Made by a program: the position numbers and the translations under genes
In this document: one piece after another, positions 15,001 through 24,000 of the stretch
How positions within the stretch are numbered: the stretch's first letter is position 1
How the letters are laid out: every line of letters begins with the position of its first letter
From: Trichopria drosophilae
Taxonomy: Eukaryota > Arthropoda > Insecta > Hymenoptera > Diapriidae
Length of the DNA stretch: 64,000 bases
Direction: 5' to 3'
NCBI GenBank assembly: GCA_030407085.1
Contig: CM059587.1
Coordinates: 76,373,001-76,437,000 of the forward strand
Notes under the pieces: generated by a model
Seen by the model: the letters and a program-made list of their open reading frames with translations, nothing else
What the model was told of the DNA's origin: nothing
Databases searched by the model: none

Positions 15001-17428
15001 TCCATTTTAACCCATTAAGGCCTAAACGGACACATTTTGAGCATCAGTTTAAACGTCGATGATTTGCATATAAAAGCATTTGGAACAATTTTACTCCCAC
15101 TATTTCCAACGTAAAATTATATGCTCTTTCAGAATCTTTCAATAAAATTTCGATAAAATGAATAGCAAAAAAGTTATACACGTTTGTTTGTAAAAAAAAC
15201 ATGGTTTTTAAACATTTATTTTTCATTCTAACATCACTTTCACCACGAAATTGGGTTGGGAAACACGTCTAAGAAAATATCGCGTCCATGGACCCTTAGG
15301 ATTAAAACGTACCGTGTTCTAATTTGAATTTCAAGATGGCAACTTACAAAATGGCGCCTAGAAGCTCAAATCTTTTTAAAACTTAACAAATTTTTTTCTT
15401 AAAAACTGTAGGTAGACTTTAGAGAAAATTTGCTAAGAACAAAAATGTCTTAGAATTGGTTAAAGAAGCTTCTCAAATTTTTTCAGATTTTTTAAATGAC
15501 TTTTTTAAAAATTTCGATTTTTTTAATTTTCAAAAAACCAAAAAGTGTATCAATACATTGTGATAAAATTTGAGAAGGTTCTTTAACCAATTTTAAGACA
15601 TTTTTATTCTTAGCAAATTTTCTCTAAAGTCTATAGTTTTCAAGAAAAAAATTTGTTCAGTTTTAAAAAGATTTTTGAGCTTCTAGGCGCCATTTTGGAA
15701 GTTGCCATCTTGAAATTCAAATTAGAACACGGTACGTTTTAATCCTAAGGGTCCATGGACGCGATATTTTCACCTTAGACGTGTTTCCTAAACCAATTTC
15801 GAGGTGAAAGTGATGTTAGAATGAAAAATAAATGTTTAAAAACCATGTTTTTTAACAAAAAAACGTGTATAACTTTTTTGCTTTTCATTTTATCGACATT
15901 TTATTGAAAGATTCCGAAAGAGCATACAATTTTACGTCAGAAATAGTGGGAGTAAAATTTTCCAAAAGCTTTTATATGCAAATTATCGACGTTTAACCCT
16001 TTAAGGACCAAATGTACAAAAATTTGACACGAAGTTTGTCAGTATTTTTTAGTATTTAAATTCAATTAAAAAAATGTGGTATATACGTCTCCAATTGCTC
16101 GAACCCCGCTCTTTCGAATGGTGGATGGTAAAATACTGTCAATTTTAAAATGAACGAATTACAGACCATTTTTTAACAAAAATCATGAGATTTTAAAAGT
16201 TTTTTTTTCATTTATCGTTTTTTTTTTATCACTTATAGCATTACTATGCCTCAGTTTGGTATAAATAACGTGACAAAAATGTCTAAGCTTCAAAATGGTT
16301 ATATATGTTTTTATAAAATTCGAAATGGCGGTCCCGAAAATGGCATCCTAAATGAAATTTTCTTGAAAAATTTGAGAACGCTCCGACACAAAAATTATGA
16401 ATTTTATAACAAAAATGATAAGAGTAATAAGTTGTTAGAATTCATCGACGAATACACTGGAATTTGTCAGATTTTTTTTATGATATTTTGAAAAAATTTT
16501 TAAAAGTTTACCAAAAACTCGGAAAAAATTCTAGTATACTCTTTGATGAATTCTAAGCATTTTTTCTAAAAGTTGATAATTTCCGATGGAAAAAATATAA
16601 AATATATATAAATACGCAACATTCGAGATTTATTTCTTCGAAAACTATCGACTTTAGGACAAAAATGAAAAGAACAAAAAATGCTTAGAATTCATCAAAA
16701 AATGTACTCAAATTTTTTCAGAATTTTTGGAAAAAACAATTAAAAATTTTTTCAAAATATCATAAAAAAAATCTGACAAAATTCCAGTGTACTCGTCGAT
16801 GAATTCTAACAACTTTTTACTCTTATCATTTTTTTTATAAAGTTCATAATTTTTGTGTCAGAGCGTTCTCAAATTTTTCAAGAAAATTTCATTTAGGACG
16901 CCATTTTCGGGACCGCCATTTCGAATTTTATAAAAACGTATATCACCATTTTGAAGCTTAGACATTTTTGTCACGTTATTTATACCGAACTGAGGCATAG
17001 TAATGCTATAAGTGATAAAAAAAAAACGATAAATGAAAAAAAAACTTTTAAAATCTCATGATTTTTGTTAAAAAATGGTCTGTAATTCGTTCATTTTAAA
17101 ATTGACAGTATTTTACCATCCACCATTCGAAAGAGCGGGGTTCGAGCAATTGGAAACGTATATACCACAATTTTTTTCATTGAATTTAAATACTAAAAAA
17201 TACTGACAAACTTGGTGTCAAATTTTTGTACATTTGGTCCTTAAAGGGTTAAACTGGTGTTCAAAATGTGTCCGTTTGGGCATTAATGGGTTAAGTCTTA
17301 AGAAATTAAAAAAACAGTTTTTTAAAATAACATTACGATTGTTTTCTTTTACAGAGAAGAAGAGGCTTGCTAATAAGCAACGCGAAGATGCTTGGGAAGG
17401 AATCATTGCATCAAAGCCAAGTTCTTAG
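90..17428 (+). CDS. R3HCC1L: R3HCC1L-like gene, last three coding exons (5' end outside window)
   Basis: Three exons join in frame: 90-384 (acceptor AG at 88-89, donor GTAATT at 385), 14743-14979 (acceptor TTTCAG, donor GTAAAA) and 17355-17428 (acceptor TTTACAG, stop TAG at 17426-17428). All introns are phase 1 and the visible CDS is 606 nt (201 aa). The translation resembles the C-terminal half of the R3H-and-coiled-coil protein family (R3HCC1/R3HCC1L): an RRM-like stretch around [22 protein letters not shown] and LGVFSSP, then the conserved [19 protein letters not shown] and [15 protein letters not shown] blocks, and a charged coiled-coil tail ending near KQREDAWEG. The R3H domain and start codon would lie upstream. 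An in-frame stop at 87-89 fixes the 5' limit of this exon. The cellular role of the family is poorly defined (RNA-associated is an inference). Family assignment is confident, the exact orthologue less so. Confidence 0.88.
385..3278. other. Intron 1 of R3HCC1L-like gene, first part
   Basis: AT-rich intronic DNA. I see no convincing coding sequence; short open frames such as 2403-2720 have no recognisable motif. CGCCATTTT/AAAATGGCG-like words occur near 740-765. No complete transposon ends could be paired in this stretch. Confidence 0.5.
3279..4156. mobile_element. pogo/Tigger-type non-autonomous DNA transposon
   Basis: Terminal inverted repeats start CAGTAGAACCCCTCTTATTT on the left and, read inward from the right, CAGTAGAACTCCTCTTATTT. 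The element is flanked by a TA target duplication (3277-3278 and 4157-4158). CAGTAGAAC termini plus TA duplication are the signature of the pogo/Tigger branch of Tc1/mariner. The 878 bp interior has no transposase frame, so it is a MITE that needs a helper. A second copy of the subterminal TTTCAAATAAGAGGGG word lies near 4090. Confidence 0.8.
4157..8178. other. Intron 1, central part without recognised genes
   Basis: AT-rich intronic sequence with many short A/T runs and repeated words such as ATTCAAAATGGCGG (near 5755 and 5880) and their complements. An imperfect inverted pair around CCGTTATTGTCT and AGACAATAGGAG (5290-5430) suggests an old hairpin element, but its ends could not be set. The 6122-6388 open frame shows no domain. 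Confidence 0.4.
4339..4384. repeat. Perfect 13-bp-stem GC-rich hairpin in intron
   Basis: GAAGGCCCCTGAA at 4339-4351 is exactly complementary to TTCAGGGGCCTTC at 4372-4384, separated by a 20-nt loop. The stem is far more GC-rich than its surroundings and is followed by T-rich sequence. It could be a structured RNA or the remnant of a small palindromic element. The stem is shorter than a typical pre-miRNA. Confidence 0.7.
8179..9772. mobile_element. TIR element of the CCCAGCAAACG family (1.6 kb, non-coding)
   Basis: The left end reads CCCAGCAAACGAAAATTCAT. The right end, read inward, is CCAGCAAACGAAAATGCATT. TA dinucleotides flank both ends (8177-8178, 9773-9774). The interior has subterminal TCAATGA/TTCATTG words and no transposase. 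It is one of at least seven elements in the window with CCCA(A/G)YAAAC termini and TA-type duplication, which suggests one Tc1/mariner-like mobilising source, although the superfamily is not proven. Confidence 0.75.
9822..10532. mobile_element. TTAA-flanked (piggyBac-type) MITE with internal repeats
   Basis: Termini GGGGAGGCACAACCTT and, inward from the right, GGGGAGGCACCACCTT are each bordered by TTAA (9818-9821 and 10533-10536), the target duplication typical of piggyBac-like elements. Inside, a block containing AGGGTGAACAT and CTCTCGTATGGATTTT occurs twice (about 10030-10100 and 10310-10385), giving a direct repeat of about 280 bp. A related block in inverted orientation is near 9880-9990. 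No coding frame is present. Confidence 0.75.
10533..11259. other. Intron 1 stretch with no recognised feature
   Basis: AT-rich sequence. The part from about 11030 onward may belong to the 3' side of the minus-strand LINE remnant that follows, but no end could be defined. Confidence 0.4.
11260..11825 (-). pseudogene. LINE reverse transcriptase fragment (Jockey/CR1-like)
   Basis: Read on the minus strand this encodes ordered RT motifs: [15 protein letters not shown], a KAFDTLDH block, [20 protein letters not shown] and YADDT at about 11302-11313 (catalytic YxDD). About 20-25 residues between the second and third RT blocks are missing, and the normal PQG is PQD. No endonuclease is present. It is a 5'-truncated, internally deleted non-LTR retrotransposon. 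The order of motifs fits the Jockey/CR1 group; finer assignment is not possible by eye. Confidence 0.8.
11980..12364. mobile_element. MITE with 66-bp terminal inverted repeats
   Basis: TTAAAATTAAGTATAATTAA and about 46 further bases at the left are reproduced almost exactly in reverse complement at the right end (12299-12364). The element is 385 bp with TTAA at each outer edge and a non-coding centre. It separates two LINE remnants of opposite orientation. TTAA edges suggest piggyBac-like mobilisation, but the TIR start is not typical. Confidence 0.75.
12366..14730 (+). mobile_element. 5'-truncated LINE (Jockey/CR1-like), split by a DNA transposon
   Basis: On the plus strand 12390-13403 encodes RT: the [13 protein letters not shown] region, [27 protein letters not shown] in a shifted frame near 12605, then [18 protein letters not shown] and a C-terminal region through 13403. 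At least two frameshifts break it. After an inserted TIR element (13453-14656) the LINE 3' end resumes with GTTTAACGCCCGTTTAT and ends in (AAAT)n at about 14730, right before the R3HCC1L-like exon. Its 5' side abuts the 385-bp MITE. Confidence 0.82.
13453..14656. mobile_element. TA-flanked TIR element nested in LINE 3' region
   Basis: The left end TGGGCATTGTTCTAGAACTT continues to about 29 bp and is matched in reverse complement at the right end (14628-14656). TA lies on both sides (13451-13452, 14657-14658). The 1.2 kb interior has no open transposase frame. TA duplication suggests Tc1/mariner mobilisation. Confidence 0.75.
14743..14979 (+). CDS. R3HCC1L: R3HCC1L-like internal exon
   Basis: This 237-nt exon encodes the family's most conserved block ([13 protein letters not shown], then [12 protein letters not shown] and [15 protein letters not shown]). 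Its acceptor (TTTCAG, AG at 14741-14742) lies only about 13 nt after the (AAAT)n tail of a LINE insertion, so the branch point and most of the 3' splice region must lie in LINE-derived sequence. The donor is GTAAAA, phase 1. Confidence 0.9.
15011..17290. mobile_element. Outer palindromic TTAA element in intron 2
   Basis: Termini CCCATTAAGGCCTAAACGGA and, inward from the right, CCCATTAATGCCCAAACGGA are flanked by TTAA (15007-15010, 17291-17294). Removing the nested element 15997-17248 leaves an almost perfect palindrome of about 1 kb whose arms (about 15055-15510 and 15540-15995) pair over their whole length. There is no coding capacity. TTAA plus CCC termini fit piggyBac-like MITEs; the full-length arms make it a foldback-type element. 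Confidence 0.8.
15997..17248. mobile_element. Inner palindromic TTAA element (1.25 kb foldback)
   Basis: Termini CCCTTTAAGGACCAAATGTA are repeated inverted at the right end, with TTAA at 15993-15996 and 17249-17252. The two arms, each about 600 bp, are near-perfect reverse complements (for example ATTACTATGCCTCAGTT near 16241 against AACTGAGGCATAGTAAT near 16988). It inserted into a TTAA in the outer palindrome. A transcript would fold into a long double-stranded RNA. The 16246-16491 open frame lies in an arm and is not a gene. Confidence 0.82.
17355..17428 (+). CDS. R3HCC1L: R3HCC1L-like terminal coding exon
   Basis: This short last exon continues the basic/acidic coiled coil ([15 protein letters not shown]) and ends with a TAG stop. 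It begins 65 nt after the right end of a 2.3 kb palindromic element that fills most of the preceding intron, and uses the acceptor TTTTACAG. Confidence 0.88.
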
Positions 17429-18026
17429 TGATTTTTGATACAAAATGTTTATCGAATCCAAAAGTATTCGACCATGTGCCTTTCTCAATCATGTTCATTT
17501 GAATTAATTAGCCAATCGTGTAGAGTCCAACTAAATTTTTGCTACCGGAAAAATCATGTCTTTCTAGATTGCGTACAAATACAAATAATTGAATTATTCG
17601 TCGCAAGAAATTTTCAAGTATAAACATTTCGTGGTATCGTCGAGAATGTAAGTTTTCCGTCATAACTTAGCTTTTACAATTGTACCGAATATACAATACC
17701 CCAATTTTAAGATAATTCCCCGATGCTATTCGCAGCTGTGTGTGATCTTTAATGGTAAGTGACAATAAGTTGTAGCGGCATTAATCGATGTACAATTATA
17801 ACCTTGCTCACTTTCAAGTATTAAACAAACTCGTGGCATTAGTTTACGCTGTCCACTCGATCATTGATCTGAGTTACAAGCGAAAACAAATTCAACACTC
17901 ATTCTATTTTTCTAAGCGAATATTGTTGAGCAACAATGAAAGGAAACTTTGTGTGCGGAACCTAGTCATTACGAAAAAATGTTACCTTATAAGTGTTAAG
18001 ATGCGATACTAAAGGTGTCGAGGAAA

Positions 18027-18048
18027 AATAAACTGTCGTTTTAATAAA
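18027..18048 (+). terminator. Polyadenylation signals of the R3HCC1L-like gene
   Basis: Two AATAAA hexamers (18027-18032 and 18043-18048) lie about 600 nt after the stop codon, followed by T-rich and GT-rich sequence (TATTTTATTG, CGTTGTGTTT) as expected for a cleavage region. Confidence 0.6.
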
Positions 18049-18077
18049 GATATTTTATTGCAAACGTATTCGTTGTG

Positions 18078-18083
18078 TTTATT
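18078..18083 (-). terminator. Polyadenylation signal of SRP72
   Basis: AATAAA on the minus strand lies 15 nt past the SRP72 stop codon. A second possible AATAAA-like hexamer is a little further. This implies a very short 3' UTR overlapping the tail of the convergent gene. Confidence 0.6.
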
Positions 18084-18097
18084 ACATTCACAAAAAA

Positions 18098-21000
18098 CTA
18101 CCACTTCCCTCCTTTCTTCTTTTTCTTTTGTTGAACCTTTCGTTGTTGTTGTCGAGGCCCTGAGGTTTCCGCTGCTGGACTCTGTCGAGGATTTGGCGAC
18201 GGCTTACCAGAACTCATTTTTGTGATGTCGCTGAAAATTACAATTTTAATTTCTATTCTACTAAACTAACATTGTTTTTACTTACAATTGATCGCTTGCT
18301 CCAGTCGCAGCACCTTGGGTCCCTTTCATGGCAGCGTCACGATTCCTTCGATCCCTCTTCTTCCTAAATCCAGTTCGCTCGTGTTTTGGTAACCATCGCT
18401 CTGGATCTAGGACAACATTCGGATCATAATTCTTCGATAATTTGCCCTTACGCTTTCGCTTCTTTCGCTTCTTCGATGGGTCCGGTGTTGGTTTCCTGTA
18501 AAAAAATATTAGTCGTAACCTCAAAACTTTAAAATGATGTTTAATTCTTACCCTGGTGATGGTTCGACTTTCTTCTTCACTACTTTAGTACCAATAATCC
18601 AATTACTGGTTTCTAACGCATCGACATTGATAGTCTCTGCAAGGTCATGCAGCGGAGGAAGTCGTTTTGACAAGTTTTGAGCTTTCGCTGGATCGAATTG
18701 AGCGTACGCAATGACCAACTGTGCCAGAGTTCGTGTGTCTGAGGGAGAATCTGCTAAAAGTTCTTCCAAACTTGAAGCTGCGACTGTCACTTCGCCACCT
18801 CGTAAATGGAAATCTGCTGCTTGCCGCCACAATGTTCCAAGATTACCAGTATTTTCCTAAAAATAAATATTAAAAACTGTTTTTTTTTGTGAATAAATAA
18901 AATAAATTACCTTATTTTTCTTGTAATAATTCACAGCGTCTTTAAGAACACTGGAAGCACTTTCCCGGTTATCTTCCGCCATGTGGAGAGTGACGAGAGC
19001 ACTGACAATACCAGGTAACGATCGATCTTTTTCATTCAGATTAGAAAGGACTTTAATCGCTTCCTTTCGTTCATTATTACTTAAGAGTAATTGAACGCAA
19101 GCCAATGCCATGTAAAGTTCATCGCCGGAGGATTGATGATCGATAATGAGTTTCACAGCTTCTTTTGCCTTCCCTTCTTTGCTCAACTGAACAGCTTTTA
19201 TGAGAAATGCATTGGTTTTGTGTTCTGGATAATCTTTCATCAGTTTGTTGCAAAGTAATTGACAGTGTTCGCCCTTAAAATAAGTTTGTTTTAATTTAGT
19301 CGATAAATACAAAGAAATTTAATGAATACCTGATTTGTGTAAAGCGCTAGAAGACACTGATTGTAAGCAATGTTCTTCCGCTGACGAGCTGTTAATTTGT
19401 GTTCGAGACCATCCTGAGTAGCGTACTTCATTCGTTTTTTACTGTCGAATACATTTTGATCTTTGTTTAATGTTACCAAATTGTTACTTGCAACAGCAAC
19501 GATAGCGATGTCGGCAGGTTTTGCTTTCAATGCAGCAGTGTAAAGAGTTTGAGCTTCTTTTTCTCTGCCTTGAAGTTGTAGGCAATAACCTAATTGAACT
19601 TTCATCAATCGAGTTTCGTCTTCTATTTCTTCCTCTGTTGCACCCTCGTCTTCTAGGGAATCTTGACACAACTTGTCAGCTGTTCGAAGCTTTTTTTCTG
19701 CATCGATCAAGTTACTTTTATCACAGTTTGTACCTTTTACTAACATTTTACATGCTGCGTTGTACATTAGTTCGTACGTATCTTCTGATAAAGACGGAAT
19801 GTCTATTTTCTATAATGTTTAAAGAATGTTTATTAAATGGGTAATCTAATAAATATTTCAGTTACTTACGGAATCCTCCATCGATAAATGAACCAAGACA
19901 GCAGCGAGATTTGATTCTCTTAAGTCTTTATAATCATCGCTAGAGTTTCGAATAATATCTCGATAAACTGCAAAGCATTCCTCGTTCCTTTCTAAACGAT
20001 ACAGGATTTGAGCTTTCAGTTCCTTTATTTCCAACGATGGGTTCTGAACAGCTTCGACAACTTTTAAAGCTTCCAATATTTGATTCATTCGATATAGACA
20101 GTACGCTTTCTCAAATTCCAATTTTCTAAATTATATTTATTAATATTAATGCATGAATCAATTTGATGTATTTTTGTGTTGTTTAATGACTTACGACAAA
20201 AGCTTTTGATTTTTATTGATAAGTTGCAAAGCTTCGTTAAACTTCGATAATTGTATGTAGCAGATGACTTTGCAATGGAGAGCTGATTCGTCATCCTGCG
20301 ATAGTCCCAGGACTAATGAAACGAATAATAATAATGTTCATTGAACTTTAACGACATAGAACAGGTATATTAACATTTTTATATAAATAAAAATAGAAAT
20401 TTCTTTATATATACATGATAAAACATAATTTTAATTTTGTATTACTCAATTTTGTATTGAGAACGGTGAAAAATATCACTTGTCCTCACTTAGGATATTT
20501 TAGACGATGGTGTAGTATGATCGGATTCTAATCTGATTCGGGTGAGATTTTAGTATAATTTCCAAAAAACTTTAATTCAAAATATATAGGGGAGAGTCCG
20601 GTAGCCCGACCACCTAAGGTTTTTCGGATATAACTTATTCTTCGCGACTTTAACAAGTAATAGAAAGTATAAAAAATAATATTTGTATTATATTGAATGC
20701 ATCTGTGGAGAATTTGAAGACAAAATAGCGAATCTGTTAAAGGATTGCATCCTTTTCGTTGCTCATAAAATTGGTTACGCCATTTTACTTGTCCGGTAGC
20801 CCCGACCACTCAATAACTTAACTTGTATGTAGTAAAAATGCATTATTAAATACTTATAATGGACTTTTATTAGAAATAAATTAATATTTACATGCTCCAT
20901 TGTTTAATATAACTTAAAATAGATGTAGTAAGCAATGTAATAAACATATCGTTAAAAAAGTTTTTTCATGAAATTTTTAAAACTATTGAACATAAATATA

Positions 21001-24000
21001 ATTTTTTCTTGCTCTTTTGCCTTCGCAGTTTCGTAAATGACATTGTCTGTTAAAATTCCCGAATGCTCGACTCGTCTCTTTATTATTAAAAAATTATTAC
21101 TATTATTATTATTGAAAAATAAAATTATTATTAAAAAATAGCTTTCTTTTTTAAGAATATAATGTAGAAAATTACGTACTCAAGATCTGGTAATTTCTGT
21201 TACTGTTATTCGAATTATTTATTTCCTAAATAAATCTATAAATCACTTCACATAACTAAAGCCAGCGTACGATGTGTAGTCGTGTCAGTCTGTTCATGAG
21301 AGGATTTTTATGAAGAATAAACGAAAAAAAACGAATTACATTAAAACTTAATTTCATTACCGAAGTCAAGTTAGCTTTTAAAATTGTTAGATAAGCAATA
21401 TTTTTATCAGTCGGGGACACCGGACTCTAAATGGTCGGGGTACCGGAAAGTATGTATGAGTCTTGAAATTGTTATTATAAACAAATGAGTCATAAAAAAT
21501 AAAGTTTTTATAGTCTAAATCGAAAGCTGAGGGATGAATGTTTGTGCAGACACAACGATAATTAGCTTATTTATTATATGATAATAAATATTAACTGCAA
21601 AACTTACCTATTTTTTTTTAAATGTTCATTTTATGAGTTTGAACAATAAAAACTTATGCCATACCATTAAAGTAAAGACAAATAGCTTCCTATTCTCAAA
21701 TTTACAGTTTTGTTTAGTGTACCATAAAAAAATTATAAAATTCGCTAAAATCTATCTTTACATTCTTAGAACTAATTAGTGGTTGGGGCTACTGGACTCT
21801 CCCCTTTTTGCTTGTACAACTGATTATTAAATTATTTTTTTTATACAATTATGTGTTACACATTTCGAACAATATTTCTACAACTAACCGATTTATTATA
21901 AAATGTATTTATATTTTAATTGAGTTTATTTTTTGGTATAATTGGTCTTTTTAAAACAAAAACAAAAATGTATTTACAATAATTATAAGATACTTGTTTC
22001 AAACTCTCATGTGATTCTCATAAAATTCCTACTTAAAATTTTTCACATGGAAAAGTTATCAATTAAAATCAGTGTAGATCAATCGATGTAGGTAAGATAG
22101 TTACAACAAATGTATGACATCTCATTCCAATGCTTCTTACGAATTTAGAGACTCTATATTTATTATTAGTTCGGCATCTTGAGATCCTATTGCTTTCGGT
22201 TTCTGATAGAAGTGTGATGGTGTTTTCTTTATTTTTTTACAAATTGTATAAACATTACAATTTTTATATACGCTTGTCGAATTTAGTCAATTTAGGCTGT
22301 TAATCATAGATTCTTGCGATAACTAGCTTTTAGATCGAAAACGACTATGCACCACTTCGATCACAACTACCTTCCTATTTCATCAATATTTATTTATTTA
22401 TTTATTTATTTATTGAACCTGATATACTCTTTTTGATAACATAGTGTACATCAGTAAATACAAAATAAAAATATAACAGTAATTTTTTCAAAGTACACTA
22501 TCGACAGCAAATGCACTCGCTGCGCTTTCTAAAACATTGCACAACCCAGTAAACGAAAAAAGATTGAAAGATATTGACAGGGGATTAATGAAGATTAAAA
22601 TTTGATTGTTTTTACCTCATTTTGTTCAAAAAAGGTACTGGAATGATTTTTAATCCCAATAAAAGCCCAATTATGAAAAGAATGTTGACTTATTGAATCC
22701 TCTCAAATGCCGTTCTACAAACGGCCATCAAAATGAATTCCAGCGAATACAAGATTTAGAATTAAAAAATATCTCATTAAATCCTCTCAAATTCCTCCCA
22801 TTAAAAAATACCATTCAATACCAAATATGGCATAAAAGAATGTATTACTGAATCCCCTCGAAATCTATCAATTACCACTTCAAAATTAATTCCACTGTAT
22901 TCCATATTTGGAATTCAAACTCATTTTAATGAATTCCCTTGATTAACCATGGCCCTAAATTAATTTTGAATTTCAGGCCAGAATTGCAAAAGATATATTA
23001 TGGATCCTCTTGAACACCAACGATTCCAAACATTAAAACTTATCCCAACGGATACCAAATTTGAAATTGTGTTCAGTGAATACTCAATTTACTATTATGA
23101 TAAAATTATTAAAAACATAAATAATGATCATTGAATAGATGCAAGAGTTCATAAAATTATATGTAAATTAACTTTTGTTTCATATAACAAAAATTTGAAA
23201 CAACAGATTTTTGAGCGCGAAAAGAAGATTAAAAAAATGTTTTATGTATTTATGTTATTTTATATATACACAGAAAAAACCAACTCTTTGTTTCGATTGT
23301 TTTTAAAGTAAATAATTCAGTGAAATTTCGCTGTGAATTGTGATATTTAATGTATTTTAGCCTGCCCGAATATATTATGTATTATATAAAATCGTAGAAA
23401 AATTCTCTACTTTCTGTTTCGTTATTTTTTCATTATTTCACAACAGTGAGTGTGGCCGAGTGGTTGCGCTTCGAACTTGCTGCGCAGAGGACCGTGGTTC
23501 AATTCTCGGTCGAAGCGAATCTGCTTTTTTTTTTAATTTATTGATTTGGGATTATATGGGATTAAAAAAGATAGAATTGTTTTAATTTCAATACCAACAA
23601 AAAAAGGGATTAACAATTTTGAATCACTTTTAATCTTTTTTCGTTTACTGGGTACATTGTAGCCTGGTCGATTAATAAATTTAAATTCAAATTCAAATTT
23701 TAATAAGCATTGTTTACTTTTCTTATTATGTTAAGGGGCGTTTAACACCTGTGTATATTTTTAATAAATAAATAAAAAGAGTTATAATTCAGATTTTAGG
23801 TAACCACTACCCTGGCGAAAATGGGACACTCTTTGAAGTGGCCATGAAGTGTCCCAGAAGCGTTTTACACATTCATAAAATGTATTTGAACACTTTATGC
23901 ACTCTTAAATGACATTTAAAAGAACAAAAGTGTAACCTAAGTGTGAATTTGGACAATCGAATGTCCTAAAAATGTTCGGATTAATTTTTTTTCAAGTGTA

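Larger units (their letters stand above)
17429..18097 (+). other. 3' UTR of R3HCC1L-like gene and convergent intergenic gap
   Basis: No coding features. The likely 3' UTR of the plus-strand gene runs to the AATAAA signals at 18027 and 18043. The gap to the SRP72 stop codon on the other strand is then only about 50 bp, so the two 3' ends nearly touch or overlap. Confidence 0.6.

Noticed and set aside
16246..16491. 81-codon frame in intron 2
   Set aside because: Lies entirely within one arm of the 1.25 kb palindrome.
23446..23518. Functional tRNA gene
   Set aside because: Acceptor and T stems do not pair properly and it lies within a transposon; kept only as tRNA-like.
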